From contig NZ_BMTD01000021.1 of the NCBI RefSeq assembly GCF_014649495.1, positions 1-64,000 on the forward strand: a stretch of DNA of 64,000 bases. The letters run 5' to 3'. Each line of letters starts with the position of its first letter. The stretch's first letter is position 1. This DNA comes from Streptomyces filipinensis. GTDB taxonomy: Bacteria; Actinomycetota; Actinomycetes; Streptomycetales; Streptomycetaceae. Both the position numbers and the translations under genes were made by a program. This document shows positions 41,920-58,504 of this stretch, piece after piece. Below the pieces are notes generated by a model that ran no database searches, was not told where the DNA came from, and was given only the letters and a program-made list of their open reading frames with translations.

Positions 41920-43142
41920 GCCCCCAGCACCGTGACCGCCGCGACCGCTTCCTCACCGGCATAGAACCCGCCGCCGTTCTCCGCGACCGCGATCCGCGCA
42001 CCGGGCACCTGCCGCACACCCGCCTCCGCCCGCAGCTGGCACACCAGCTCGTACACCTGGGCCAGGCCGGTCGCCCCCAGAGGATGCCCCTTCGACTCCA
42101 GACCGCCCGACGGGTTGACGGGCAGCCGCCCGCCCAGCGCGGTCACCCCCGCCTCCGCCGCCGCACCGCCGGCGCCCGGCTCGCACAGGCCGAGCAGTTC
42201 GCTCTGCTGGATCTCCCCGAACGCCGTGGCGTCGTGCAGCTCGGCCACATCGACGTCCTCCGGGCCCACACCCGCCTGCTCATAGGCCCGCAGGGCCAGC
42301 AGCCTGCCGATGTGCTGCTCCCACGCCTCAAGCGGATGTGCCACGCCCGTGCCGACCACACTCGCCAGCACCCGTACGCTGCGCCCGCGCGCGGCCAGCC
42401 GCCGCAGCCCGTCGCGCCCGCACACCACCACCGCCGCCGCCCCGTCGGTGAGCGGCGCACACATCGGCACCGTGAGCGGAAACGACAGCGCACGGGCCGA
42501 CAGCACGTCCTCGACGCTGAACTCCTTTCGGTGCTGCGCCTTGTCGTTGTGCACGGAGTGCCGGTGGTTCTTGGCCGCGACCGCGGCGATCTGCCGCTGC
42601 GTGGTACCGAAACGACGCATGTGCGCACGCGCCATGGCCGCGTAGATGTCCATGAAGACGCTGCGCTCACCGACGTGGGCGTCATCGGCCGCACCGCCCA
42701 GCGCGGTCAGCGCCGCCGTCAGAGCGGCCGGATCCGACACGTCGAAGGCACCGTTGAAGACCGCCATCGCCCGGTCACGGTCGGCCACGTTCATCTTCTC
42801 CGCGCCGACCGCCAACGCGATGTCCACGCCGCCCGCACGGACCTGACTGACCGCCAGGTGCAAGGCGGTGGCACCGGTGGCACACGCGTTCTCGACGTTG
42901 AACATCGGAATCCGCTCGAACCCCATACCGCGCAGCGCGATCTGGCCACCCACCATCAACTGCCCCTGGAGCGCGCCCTGGGTGGTGCTGCCGAAGAACG
43001 CCGCCTGCACATCGCGCCGCTCCAGCCCCGCATCGGCCAGCGCGTCCCGGACTGCCTCGGCCGCCAGATGCGGCACGTCACGGTCGGTGTGGCGGGCGAA
43101 TTTCGTCATCCCCACCCCGGCGATCCACACCTGCTCCGCCAC
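41916..43142 (-). CDS. Thiolase-like protein (SCP2 type)
   Basis: 408 residues. Acyl-accepting Cys in FNVENACATGATALH and the His in ESKGHPLGATGLAQV are kept. The second catalytic Cys (CxG motif) is replaced in VAENGGGFY, and the HDCF block is ELHDATAF. These are features of SCP2-like thiolases and of thiolase homologues that act as acyltransferases rather than acetoacetyl-CoA thiolases. The start is GTG 43142, preceded by AAGGAG. It overlaps the acyl-CoA ligase gene. Confidence 0.82.
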   Translation of the reverse strand: MAEQVWIAGVGMTKFARHTDRDVPHLAAEAVRDALADAGLERRDVQAAFFGSTTQGALQGQLMVGGQIALRGMGFERIPMFNVENACATGATALHLAVSQVRAGGVDIALAVGAEKMNVADRDRAMAVFNGAFDVSDPAALTAALTALGGAADDAHVGERSVFMDIYAAMARAHMRRFGTTQRQIAAVAAKNHRHSVHNDKAQHRKEFSVEDVLSARALSFPLTVPMCAPLTDGAAAVVVCGRDGLRRLAARGRSVRVLASVVGTGVAHPLEAWEQHIGRLLALRAYEQAGVGPEDVDVAELHDATAFGEIQQSELLGLCEPGAGGAAAEAGVTALGGRLPVNPSGGLESKGHPLGATGLAQVYELVCQLRAEAGVRQVPGARIAVAENGGGFYAGEEAVAAVTVLGA

Positions 43143-43296
43143 GGGTCAACTCCTTATGTCGGAAGGAATTCTCATCAGCCTGCCGCGCGAGGACGACACG
43201 AAAAAGATGTCCCACACGCAGAAAAGCCGTCAATATTCGTTGTTCACCATGCGCTGGGAAAAGCAGCTGCCGCTTTCGGTGAAAAAACCTGGCCCG

Positions 43297-44265
43297 TCAC
43301 GGGCAGGCGACCACCTGGGCCGCGTACGACAGGCCCGCACCGAAACCCAGCAGGAGCACGGGGGCGCCGCTGGGCACCTCGGCGCGCTCCACGAGCTTGG
43401 ACAGGGCCATGGGGACGCTCGCCGCGGAGGTGTTGCCGGAATCGACCACATCGCGCGCCACCACCGCGCCCGTGGCGCCGAGCTGCTTGGTCACGGCCTC
43501 GATGATCCGCAGATTCGCCTGGTGCGTGACCACCGCGGCCAGCTGGGAGGGGTCGATGCCGGCCCGCTCACAGGCCTGCCGGGCCACCGGGGCCAAAGAG
43601 GTCACCGCCCAGCGGTAGACGACGTGCCCGTCCTGCCGGAACAGGGCGGGCGGACCGGCCGGACCGGAGGTCTGCAGGGTGATCGCCGAGCCGCGCTGCG
43701 GCTGCGAACCCCACACCACGGGACCCACGCCAGCGGCCGCGCCGCCCTCGGCCGCCACCACGACCGCCGCACCGGCACCGTCACCGAAGATGACGCAGGT
43801 GGAACGGTCCTGCCAGTCCAGGAAGTCGCTCATCTTGTCCACACCGACGACCAGCGCGCTACGGCTGCTGCCGCCGCGCACGGCCAGATCGGCGGTGGCG
43901 AGCGCGTAACTGAAGCCCGCACACGCGGCGTTGAGGTCGAAGACGGCCGCGGCGGGGACCTCCAGGTGCCGGGCGACCCGGGCGGCGATGCTGGGCATGC
44001 GGTCCACGGCGGTGCAGGTCGCGACGATCACCAGGTCGATGTCGGCGGCGTCCACCCCGGCCCGGGCCACGGCCTTGGCGGCGGCACCGGCCGCCATGTC
44101 GGCGACGCTCTCGTCCTCGGCGGCGATGTGACGCGTGGCGATGCCCACCCGGGATCGGATCCACGCGTCGGAGGTGTCCACCAGGGCGGCGAGATCGTCG
44201 TTGGTGAGCACACGCGTCGGCTGATGGTGGGCGAGGGAGAGTATCCGGCTGCCGGTGACGGTCAC
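43297..44265 (-). CDS. 3-oxoacyl-ACP synthase III (FabH-like) 3
   Basis: 322 residues with an intact catalytic set: Cys in FDLNAACAGFSYALA, His in VVTHQANLRIIE and Asn in VVDSGNTSAASVPM. GTG at 44265 follows GGAGG. It is the third complete KAS III of the window and sits in the PKS/NRPS operon, so it may prime a starter unit for the assembly line or act on an acyl-ACP branch. The 154 bp after its stop hold no gene. Confidence 0.87.
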   Translation of the reverse strand: MTVTGSRILSLAHHQPTRVLTNDDLAALVDTSDAWIRSRVGIATRHIAAEDESVADMAAGAAAKAVARAGVDAADIDLVIVATCTAVDRMPSIAARVARHLEVPAAAVFDLNAACAGFSYALATADLAVRGGSSRSALVVGVDKMSDFLDWQDRSTCVIFGDGAGAAVVVAAEGGAAAGVGPVVWGSQPQRGSAITLQTSGPAGPPALFRQDGHVVYRWAVTSLAPVARQACERAGIDPSQLAAVVTHQANLRIIEAVTKQLGATGAVVARDVVDSGNTSAASVPMALSKLVERAEVPSGAPVLLLGFGAGLSYAAQVVACP

Positions 44266-44337
44266 GAGTCCTCCAGAGGGTCACGTTCACAAAGGGCACG
44301 TTCGAACAAGCGGCGCGCTGCGGGGGTGGCCCAGGCG

Positions 44338-45117
44338 TCAGGCCACGCCCCGAGGCACGGGGGGACGGGCCCCGGGCGCCTGCGCGGCCAGGGCGCCGGC
44401 GATCGTCGCCATCACGTCGGCCACCGCCGAGTGCACGAAGAAGTGCTCGCCGGGAAGCACGACCAGCCGCGCCGCGGCACCGCTCTGGCGCAGCCACCGG
44501 TGCAGCCTCCCGTGCGCCACCAGCGGGTCGGCGTCGCCGCCGAACACCGTCAACGGCATCCCCAGCGGCGGTTGCGCCTGGTACCGGTAGGTCTCCAGCA
44601 GCGAGAAGTCCGCACGCAGCGCGGGCAGTACCAGCTCCATCAGCCCGGGATCGTCCAACAGCTCGGCCGGCGTACCGCCGAGGAACCGCAGCTCCTCCAG
44701 CACATCGGCGTCCGGCGCCGCATGGATCGGCTGCCGGGTGCGCGGCAGGTCCGGGGCGGCCGAGCCGGAGACGAACAGGTGCACCGGCTGCGCGACACCC
44801 CGCCCGCGCAGGGTCCGGGCCAGCTCGAAGGCGATCAGGGCACCCATGCTGTGGCCGAACAGCGCATAAGGCCGATCCAGGTACCCCGCCAGGGCGTCGG
44901 CCAGCATCTCGGTGATCGGCTCCATCCTGGCGACCGGTGTCTCGCCCCAGCGGGCGCCGCGGCCGGGAAGCTCCAGCGGATACACCCGGACATGCTCGGG
45001 AGCCAGATCCCGCCAGGCCCGGTACGCCGACGCGCTGCCGCCCGCATACGGCAGGCAGAACAGGCGGACCCCGGCCTCGTCCTGCGGCTCTGCCTGGGCA
45101 AACCATGGGTTGCGCAT
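44338..45117 (-). CDS. Type II (editing) thioesterase
   Basis: 259 residues, alpha/beta-hydrolase. N-terminal VRLFCLPYAGGSASAYRAW, nucleophile ALFGHSMGALIAFELA (GHSMG), Asp in FGGDADPLV and His in PGEHFFVHS. Such enzymes clear stalled or wrongly loaded acyl groups from PKS and NRPS carrier domains. Its place in the PKS/NRPS operon fits. No integrated terminal thioesterase is seen in the window. Confidence 0.92.
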   Translation of the reverse strand: MRNPWFAQAEPQDEAGVRLFCLPYAGGSASAYRAWRDLAPEHVRVYPLELPGRGARWGETPVARMEPITEMLADALAGYLDRPYALFGHSMGALIAFELARTLRGRGVAQPVHLFVSGSAAPDLPRTRQPIHAAPDADVLEELRFLGGTPAELLDDPGLMELVLPALRADFSLLETYRYQAQPPLGMPLTVFGGDADPLVAHGRLHRWLRQSGAAARLVVLPGEHFFVHSAVADVMATIAGALAAQAPGARPPVPRGVA

Positions 45118-45176
45118 GGGTGCTGCTCCTTCGTCTCACGGTGGTCCGCCGCGGCGCGGGCGCCGCCTCAAGGCGG

Positions 45177-45374
45177 TCAGTCGGTCAGGGACAAGGCACC
45201 CGAGGGGCAGTGCGCCACCGCCGCACGCGCGGCGTCGGCGGCCTCCGGCCCGCACACACCGGCCCCCAGCAGCACGACGGTCCCGTCGTGATCGCACTGG
45301 TCGAAGAGCGCGGGCGCCGTCAGCGCGCACATGCCCGCGCCGACGCAGCGTTGCGTATCAGCCTGGATCTGCAA
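45177..45374 (-). CDS. 3Fe-4S ferredoxin
   Basis: 65 residues. The Cys pattern RCVGAGMCALTAP with a later HCPSGAL supports a [3Fe-4S] cluster as in actinobacterial P450 electron donors. The start is TTG at 45374 with GGGGGAG upstream. It lies in the PKS operon, far from the P450 gene at 32.5 kb, which is its probable partner. No ferredoxin reductase gene is in the window. Confidence 0.9.
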   Translation of the reverse strand: MQIQADTQRCVGAGMCALTAPALFDQCDHDGTVVLLGAGVCGPEAADAARAAVAHCPSGALSLTD

Positions 45375-45409
45375 GGTTTCTCCCCCCGGGTGCCGTGGTG
45401 TCCGTCCCG

Positions 45410-46153
45410 TCAGACGGCCACACCGCCGTCGATCTGGAAAGTCGTGCCGGTGATGTACGCCGCCCTGTCCGAGAGCAGGAACGAGACCAGGTCGGCGACC
45501 TCCTCCGGCTCGCCGAACCGCCCCAGCGGGATGCGCTGCGTGAACCGCTCACGCACCTCGGCCGGCAGGTCCATGACCGGATCGGTGGCGACGAAACCGG
45601 GCACGACGACGTTCGCCCGGATCCCGTACCGGCCGACCTCACGGGCCAGGGACTTGGTGAACCCGACGATCCCGGCCTTGGACGCGGCGTAGTTGGTCTG
45701 CCCCGCGTTGCCGTACAGACCGGCGATGGAGGACATCGTCACGATCGCCCCGCTCCTGCGCTCGATCATGCCGTTGATGACGGTCCGGCACACGTAGTAC
45801 GTGCCGTCGAGGTTGACCCGCTGGACCTCGGCCCAGTCCTCGTCCTCCATCGCCGCCAGCGGACCGTCGCGCAGCACGGCGGCCGAGGTGACCACCGCCG
45901 CGACGGGCCCGAGGGTGTCCTCGACGCCGTCGACGAGTTCCTGGACCGCGGCGCTGTCGCCGACATCGCTCTGGCGCACGTACGCGCGCCGGCCCAGCGC
46001 ACCGATCTCCTTCTCCAGGCCCTGCGCGGCGGCCGCGTTCGAGGCGTAGCACACCGCCACGTCGAAGCCGTCCCGTGCCAGGCGCAGCGCCACCGCGCGG
46101 CCGATCCCGCGTGAGCCGCCCGCCACCAGCGCCACCGGTGTGAGCCCGCTCAT
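45410..46153 (-). CDS. 3-oxoacyl-ACP reductase (FabG-like SDR)
   Basis: 247 residues. LVAGGSRGIGRAVALRLA cofactor loop, TMSSIAGLYGN with Ser, TNYAASKAGIVGFTKSLA with Tyr-x-x-x-Lys, and ITGTTFQIDGGVAV at the end, all typical of FabG. It starts with ATG overlapping the PKS stop (TGA at 46150-46152), so it is coupled to the assembly line. It could supply a beta-ketoreduction missing from the KS-AT-ACP module or serve a KAS III product. Confidence 0.9.
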   Translation of the reverse strand: MSGLTPVALVAGGSRGIGRAVALRLARDGFDVAVCYASNAAAAQGLEKEIGALGRRAYVRQSDVGDSAAVQELVDGVEDTLGPVAAVVTSAAVLRDGPLAAMEDEDWAEVQRVNLDGTYYVCRTVINGMIERRSGAIVTMSSIAGLYGNAGQTNYAASKAGIVGFTKSLAREVGRYGIRANVVVPGFVATDPVMDLPAEVRERFTQRIPLGRFGEPEEVADLVSFLLSDRAAYITGTTFQIDGGVAV

Positions 46154-49100
46154 GCCACGCCCTCCTGGTCCTGCGCCGCGAGCAGACGGCGCAGTTCCGC
46201 CTCCACCTCGTCGTCGGACAGGTCCGCGAGCGCGTCCGGGTCCGGCTGCGGTGCGTCACGGCTGAGCACCTCGATGGTGTTCTCCGCATCCGCCGCGCCC
46301 GGGCCCGCCTCCAGCAGCTGCGCGGTGTGCGCGACGGTGGGCCGTTCGAAGAAGGCCCGCAGGTCGAGCTCCACGCCCAGGCGGTTCTTCAGACGGGTGC
46401 CGATCTGCACCGCGGCCAGCGAGTGGCCGCCCAGCGCGAAGAAGTCGTCCTGGGCACCGACCCGGTCCAGACCCAGGATCTCCTGCCAGACCTCGGCGAC
46501 CTCCCGCTCGCGCTCCCCGCGCGGCGCGAGGTAGGGCGTGTCCAGCTCCGGGCGGGGATGACTGCCGGCCGGCGGCGCGAGCTGGCGCATCTCCCGCTCC
46601 AGCAGCGCGGGCGTCAGCGAGCGGGCCAGCTCGCGCACCGCCGTGAAGTCCCGGTGCGAGACCACGAGATGACCGGGCAGGGCGGGGGCGGCGAGCAGCC
46701 GGGCGAAGACGTCCCGGCCCTGCTGCTCGGTGATGCCCTCGGCCAGGGTGCGCAGCACCCCGCCGGGACGCTCCTGCCCGGCGCCCGCCGCGTCCTGCGC
46801 GGGCGCCTGGGCGGCACGCACGATCTGCTCGCGCAGGCCCTCCAGGTCGTTGATCCGCTTGATGGTGAAGTCACCGATCCGGGCCAGCAGCCGGCCCTCC
46901 GGGTCGAGGATCTCGATGTCGCAGGTACTGGTCTCGCCCGCGGAGTCCGCGGCCCCCTTCACCTCGACATACACGTGCACGGTGCCGGTCAGGCCGGCGA
47001 AGACACGCAGACTGCGGTAGCTGAAGGGCAGGTAGTACGTGTCGGGCGCGTGGACCCGGGCGGTGCCGCCGGCCGCGTCGAGCAGCGCCGGGTGCAGCAG
47101 GTAGTGCTCCAGGTCGCCGTGGAACTCCTCGTCGAGCCGCAGCGTCGCCATCACCCGCTCAGGACCGACCAGGATCTCCCGCATGCACTTCCAGCGCGGC
47201 CCGAAGGAGAACTCGATCGGGCCGCCCTTCTCGAACCGGTCCAGACGCAGCCCGAGCTTGATCGACTCGTCCGTGTCGAGGACCTCCGTCACCGCGCAGC
47301 GGGCGCGCAGCTCGGCCAGATCCCGCACCGTGCGGGGCGCGGGATCGTGGAAGTCGACGGTGCCGCGCGCATGGTCGGTCCAGGTCACCGCCCCGCCCGT
47401 GCCGGCCCGGCTCTGCACGGCGAAGTGCCACCGGCCCTCGCGCTCCTCGATGGTGGTGAACACCTCGCGGCTTTGCCCGTCGGGAACGACGACCGGGATC
47501 ATGTACTGCACGTCACCGATCTCGATGTCCCGCCCGGCGGCCTGCTCGGCGACGGCGGCCCGCACCAGTTCGAGATAGGCGGTGCCCGGCACGAGGCCGT
47601 GCTCCTGGATGCGGTGATCGGCGACGATCCAGCTCTCCTCGGTACTGAACACCGTCGCGTACGTACGGGACGTGGGCGTGGAGCGCACCAGACGCCGCAG
47701 CAGCGGGTGCCCGGTGAGCGGGGTGCCGGCATCGAGGCCGAAGCGGGAGTCGAGCCCGGCCGCCATACCGACGTCGCGCCAGGTGTCCCAGCCCACGGCG
47801 GTGACCGGCAGCCCGCTCTCGCGGCGCTTGTACTGCGCCCACGCGTCCAGGAAGGCGTTGGCGGCGGCGTAGTCGCTCTGCCCGGGACCGCCCAGGACGG
47901 CGGTCACCGACGAGCACAGCAGCATGAAGTCCACGTCGTCCGCGCCGCAGACCGCGTCCAGGACGAGCAGCCCGTGCGTCTTGGCGGCGAGGACCTGACC
48001 GGCGTCGGCCGGGGACTTGGTGACGATCATGCCCTGGGAGGGCACTCCGGCGGCGTGCACGACACCGTTGAGCCCCCCGCCCGCCGCCCGCAACTCGCCC
48101 ACGGCGCGCCGCATCTGCTCCTCGTCGGTGACATCGGCCTGCAGCACCACGACGCGGGCGCCGAGCGAGGCCAGCCGCCGCAGCCGCCGGATCCGCACGC
48201 TGGTGGCGTCGGTGCCGTCGTGGGCGGCGAGGTGGGCGTCCCACTCGGCGGGCGCCGGGAAACGTGAGCGGCCCAGCAGACCCAGGACCGGCCGCTCGGC
48301 CGTGGCCGCGATCTGCTCGGCGAGCGCGAGACCGATGCCGCCGAGACCACCGGTGATGAGGTAGACGCCGTCATCGCGCAGCCCGGTGCGCTGCCCGCCG
48401 GCGGCCGGATCGGCCCCCGCCACCCGGTCGAAGCCGCGCACCCACCAGTGCCGCCCGCGCAGGGCGAGCTCGGCCCCGGTGTCGGCGGCGAGCGCAGCGA
48501 GCACGGCGCGGACCGCGTCCTCGGCCGGGACGTTCATGTCCGTGCCCGTCACGTCCAGGACCCGGCAGGCGGTCTCGGAGGTCTCCTGCGGGATCACCGT
48601 GGCCGCGCCCAGCAGCAGCGCCTGCTCGGGCAGCAGCGGCTCCTCGCCGGTGACGTCGTACACGCCGCGGCACAGCACGTCGACGGTGACCGGGGCGGGC
48701 AGCCGCTGCGCGCCCAGCGCCTGGGCGAGGGCGATCAGGCTGTCGAAGCCGGTGCGGCGCGCGGCCTCCAGCCGCTCCCGGGCGGGCGTGCCGTCCGCGC
48801 TGCCCCCGGTGGTGCTCCACAGGTGCACGAAGCGGACGCGCCGCCCGTCCCCGGCCGCGGCGGGGGGCACGGCCAGGGACCGGACGAGCGCGCACAGATG
48901 GTCCCGGTCGGCGGGATCCAGGCTCCAGGAGTCCTCACCGCTGTGCTCCAGGGCGGTGCCCGCGCCGACCCGCACGACGCGGTCGCCGCCCGCCGCCAGC
49001 CGCGCGGCGAGGGTGTCCGCGAGGGGCAGCCCGGCACCCAGGACGACCCAGGTGTCCCCGGTACCCGCGGCCGCGGCCGCGGCGGGCAGGGCGAGCCGCT

Positions 49101-51878
49101 GCCAGCCGGGGGTGTAGAACCAGCCGTCCGCGGGGGCGACGGCGGGCTGCGAGGCACTCGGCCGTTCGCCGGGCTCGACCCAGTAGCGGCGCCGCTGGAA
49201 CGGGTAGCCGGGCAGCCGCACCGGGCGGTGCCGGCCCGGGCCCTGGAGCGCCGTCCAGTCGACGGCGACACCGGCGCTCCACGCCGCCCCGAGGCCCGCC
49301 AGCAGGTGGGCGTCGTCCGCGACGTCCTCGCCGGGGTGGCGCAGGGAACCGACGGCCCTGCGGTGCGCCGTCCACCGGGCGTGGGCGCGGGCGAAGTTGG
49401 CCAGGTTCTGGCCGGGGCCCACCTCCAGCAGGACGAGCCCGGGGTCGGCGAGCAGCACGTCGAGGGCGTCGCTGAACCGCACCGGCCGGCGCAGATGCGC
49501 GCCCCAGTACTCGGGGCTGGTCGCCTGCTCGGCGGTGATCCAGGTGCCGGTGACGTTCGACAGGAACGGGATCGCGGGGGGCCGCAGCGTGATGGCGCGG
49601 ACCTCGTCGACGAACGGGCCGACGGCCCCGTCCATGTCGGGCGAGTGGAAGGCGTGCGAGGTGTGCAGACGGCGGCAGCCCACGCCCTCATCCGTGAGCC
49701 GCTGCTGGAGGGCGTCGACGGCCTGCGGGGAGCCGGAGACCACGCTCAGCGCCGTGGAGTTGACGGCGGCCAGCGTGAGGCCGTCGCCGAGCCGGGCGGC
49801 GACCTCCTCCTCGGAGAGGAAGACGCTGAGCATGGCGCCGTGCGGCATCTGCTGGACCAGCCGGCCGCGTGCGGCGACCAGACGTACCGCGTCCTCAAGG
49901 CAGAACACCCCCGCCAGGCAGGCGGCCACGTACTCGCCGATGCTGTGGCCGACCATGGCGCGCGGCTGCACACCCCACGACTGCCACAGCCGGGCCAGGG
50001 CGAACTCCACGCAGAACAGCGCCGGTTGGGCGAGCCGGGTCTGCCGCAGCCGGTCGGCGGCCGCCGGCTCGTCCGCACCGAGCACCAGGGCGCGCAGGTC
50101 ATCTGCCACATACGCGTCGAACAGCCGCGCGCAGCGGTCGAACTCGGCGGCGAAGACACCCCCTTGGGCGTACAGGCCGCGGGCCATGCCGGGATACTGG
50201 GCGCCCTGCCCGGGGAAGAGGAACGCGACCGGGGCGTCGCCGGTCGCGGCGGCCGGGGCCGGGGCCGGGCCCTGCGCGAGGCGGCGCAGCGCGGCGACGG
50301 CCTCGCCCGTGGTGCGGGCGACGACCGTGCCGCGGTGGTCGAAGGGGGCACGGCGCTGGGCCAGCGTGTGGGCGACGGCGTCCAGGCAGACGCCGTCGTC
50401 GGCTTCCAGACGGTCGGCCAAGAGCGCGGCCGCCTCGGCCAGCGCGGGCGCGGACTTCGCGGACAGCGGCAGCAGACGGGCCGGGGCCCCGGCCCGGGGG
50501 CCGGCGGGCTCCTTCGGCTGCTCGGCGGGCGCCTCCTCCAGGATGACGTGGACGTTCGTGCCGCCGATCCCGAAGGAGCTGACGCCGGCCCGGCGCGGCT
50601 CGCCCTGGCGCGGCCAGGCGCGCAGTTCGGTGTTCACGTAGAACGGGCTGGTCTCCAACTGCAGGCCGGGGTTGGGCCGCTCCCAGTGCAGGGTGGGCGG
50701 GATCGCCTCGTGCTTGAGGGCGAGGGCCGCCTTGATCAGGCCGGTGACACCGGCGGCGGCGTCGAGGTGACCGACGTTGCTCTTGACCGAGCCGATCGCG
50801 CACGTGCCCCGGGCGTCGGTGCCCGCACGGTAGGCGCGGGTGAGCGCGGCGATCTCGATGGGATCCCCCAGCGGGGTGCCGGTGCCGTGGGTCTCCACGA
50901 AGCCGACACTGGCCGGGTCGACGTCGGCCAGGGCCAGCGCCTCGGCGACGACGTCGGCCTGCCCGTCGACACTCGGCGCGGTGTAACCGGCCTTCAGGGA
51001 ACCGTCGTTGTTGACCGCACTGGCCAGGACGACCGCGTCGACGCTGTCGCCGTCGGCCCGCGCGTCGGCGAGGCGGCGCAGGACCACGAGGCCGACGCCG
51101 TTGCCGGGCACGGTGCCCTGCGCGTCGGCGTCGAAGGCACGGCAGGTGCCCTGCGGGGACAGGATGCCGCCCGGCTCGTACTGGTAGCCGCCGCGCAGCG
51201 GCGAGCTCACCGACACACCGCCGGCCAGCGCGATGTCGCACTCGCCGTTGATCAGGCTCTGGCAGGCCAGGTGCACCGCGCTCAGCGACGTGGAGCAGGC
51301 CGTCTGGACGGTGACCGCCGGACCCGTCAGGTCCAGCTTGTACGCGGCGCGCGTGGCCAGGAAGTCCTTGTCGGAGGCGAGCATCACCTGGTACATGCCC
51401 GAGGAGTCCAGGACCTGCTGGTTGTTCATGAGGTTGAACAGCAGATACGTGTTCAGGCCCGCGCCCGCGAAGACACCGATGCGGCCGCTGAAGCGCGTCG
51501 GGTCGATCCCGGCGGACTCCAGGGCGTGCCAGGCGCATTCGAGGAAGACCCGGTGCTGGGGGTCCAGCAGCTCGGCCTCGCGCGGGCTGTAGCCGAAGAA
51601 GCCCTCGTCGAACAGGTCCGCGCCCTCCAGCACGCCCTTGGCCCCGACGTAGTCGTCCCGGGCGATCAGCGCGGGGTCGACGCCGCAGGCGGCGAGCTCC
51701 TCGTCGGACGAGACGGTGACGGACTCGCGTCCCTGCGCGAGGTTGGTCCAGAAGCTGTCCACATCGCCCGCGCCGGGGAAGCGGCCCGCCATACCGATGA
51801 TGGCGACGCGATCGAGGTCCTGGTCCTGTTCCGGCACCTGGGCCCGGACCTGGTCGTGGTGTGGCTGTGACACGTGGA

Positions 51879-51882
<4 letters not shown>
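46150..51882 (-). CDS. Type I PKS module, KS-AT-KR-DH-ACP order
   Basis: 1910 residues. KS about 24-450 (Cys196 in VQTACSTSLSAVH; VETHGTGTPLGDP; VKSNVGHLDAAAG). AT about 550-860 (GHSIGEYVAACLAG; TSHAFHSPDM, HAFH-type, so malonyl-CoA). KR with its structural half about 960-1330 (LITGGLGGIGLALAEQ; SSVTAVLGGPGQSDYAAANAF). DH-like domain about 1390-1680 (His in VADHRIQEHGLVPG, Asp in HPALLDAAGG). ACP about 1780-1870 (LGGHSLAAVQIG). KR before DH is not the usual DH-ER-KR order. The start is GTG overlapping the NRPS stop. The short N-terminal segment before the KS may dock to the NRPS C-terminus. No thioesterase follows. Confidence 0.9.
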
Positions 51883-58500
<6,618 letters not shown>

Positions 58501-58504
<4 letters not shown>

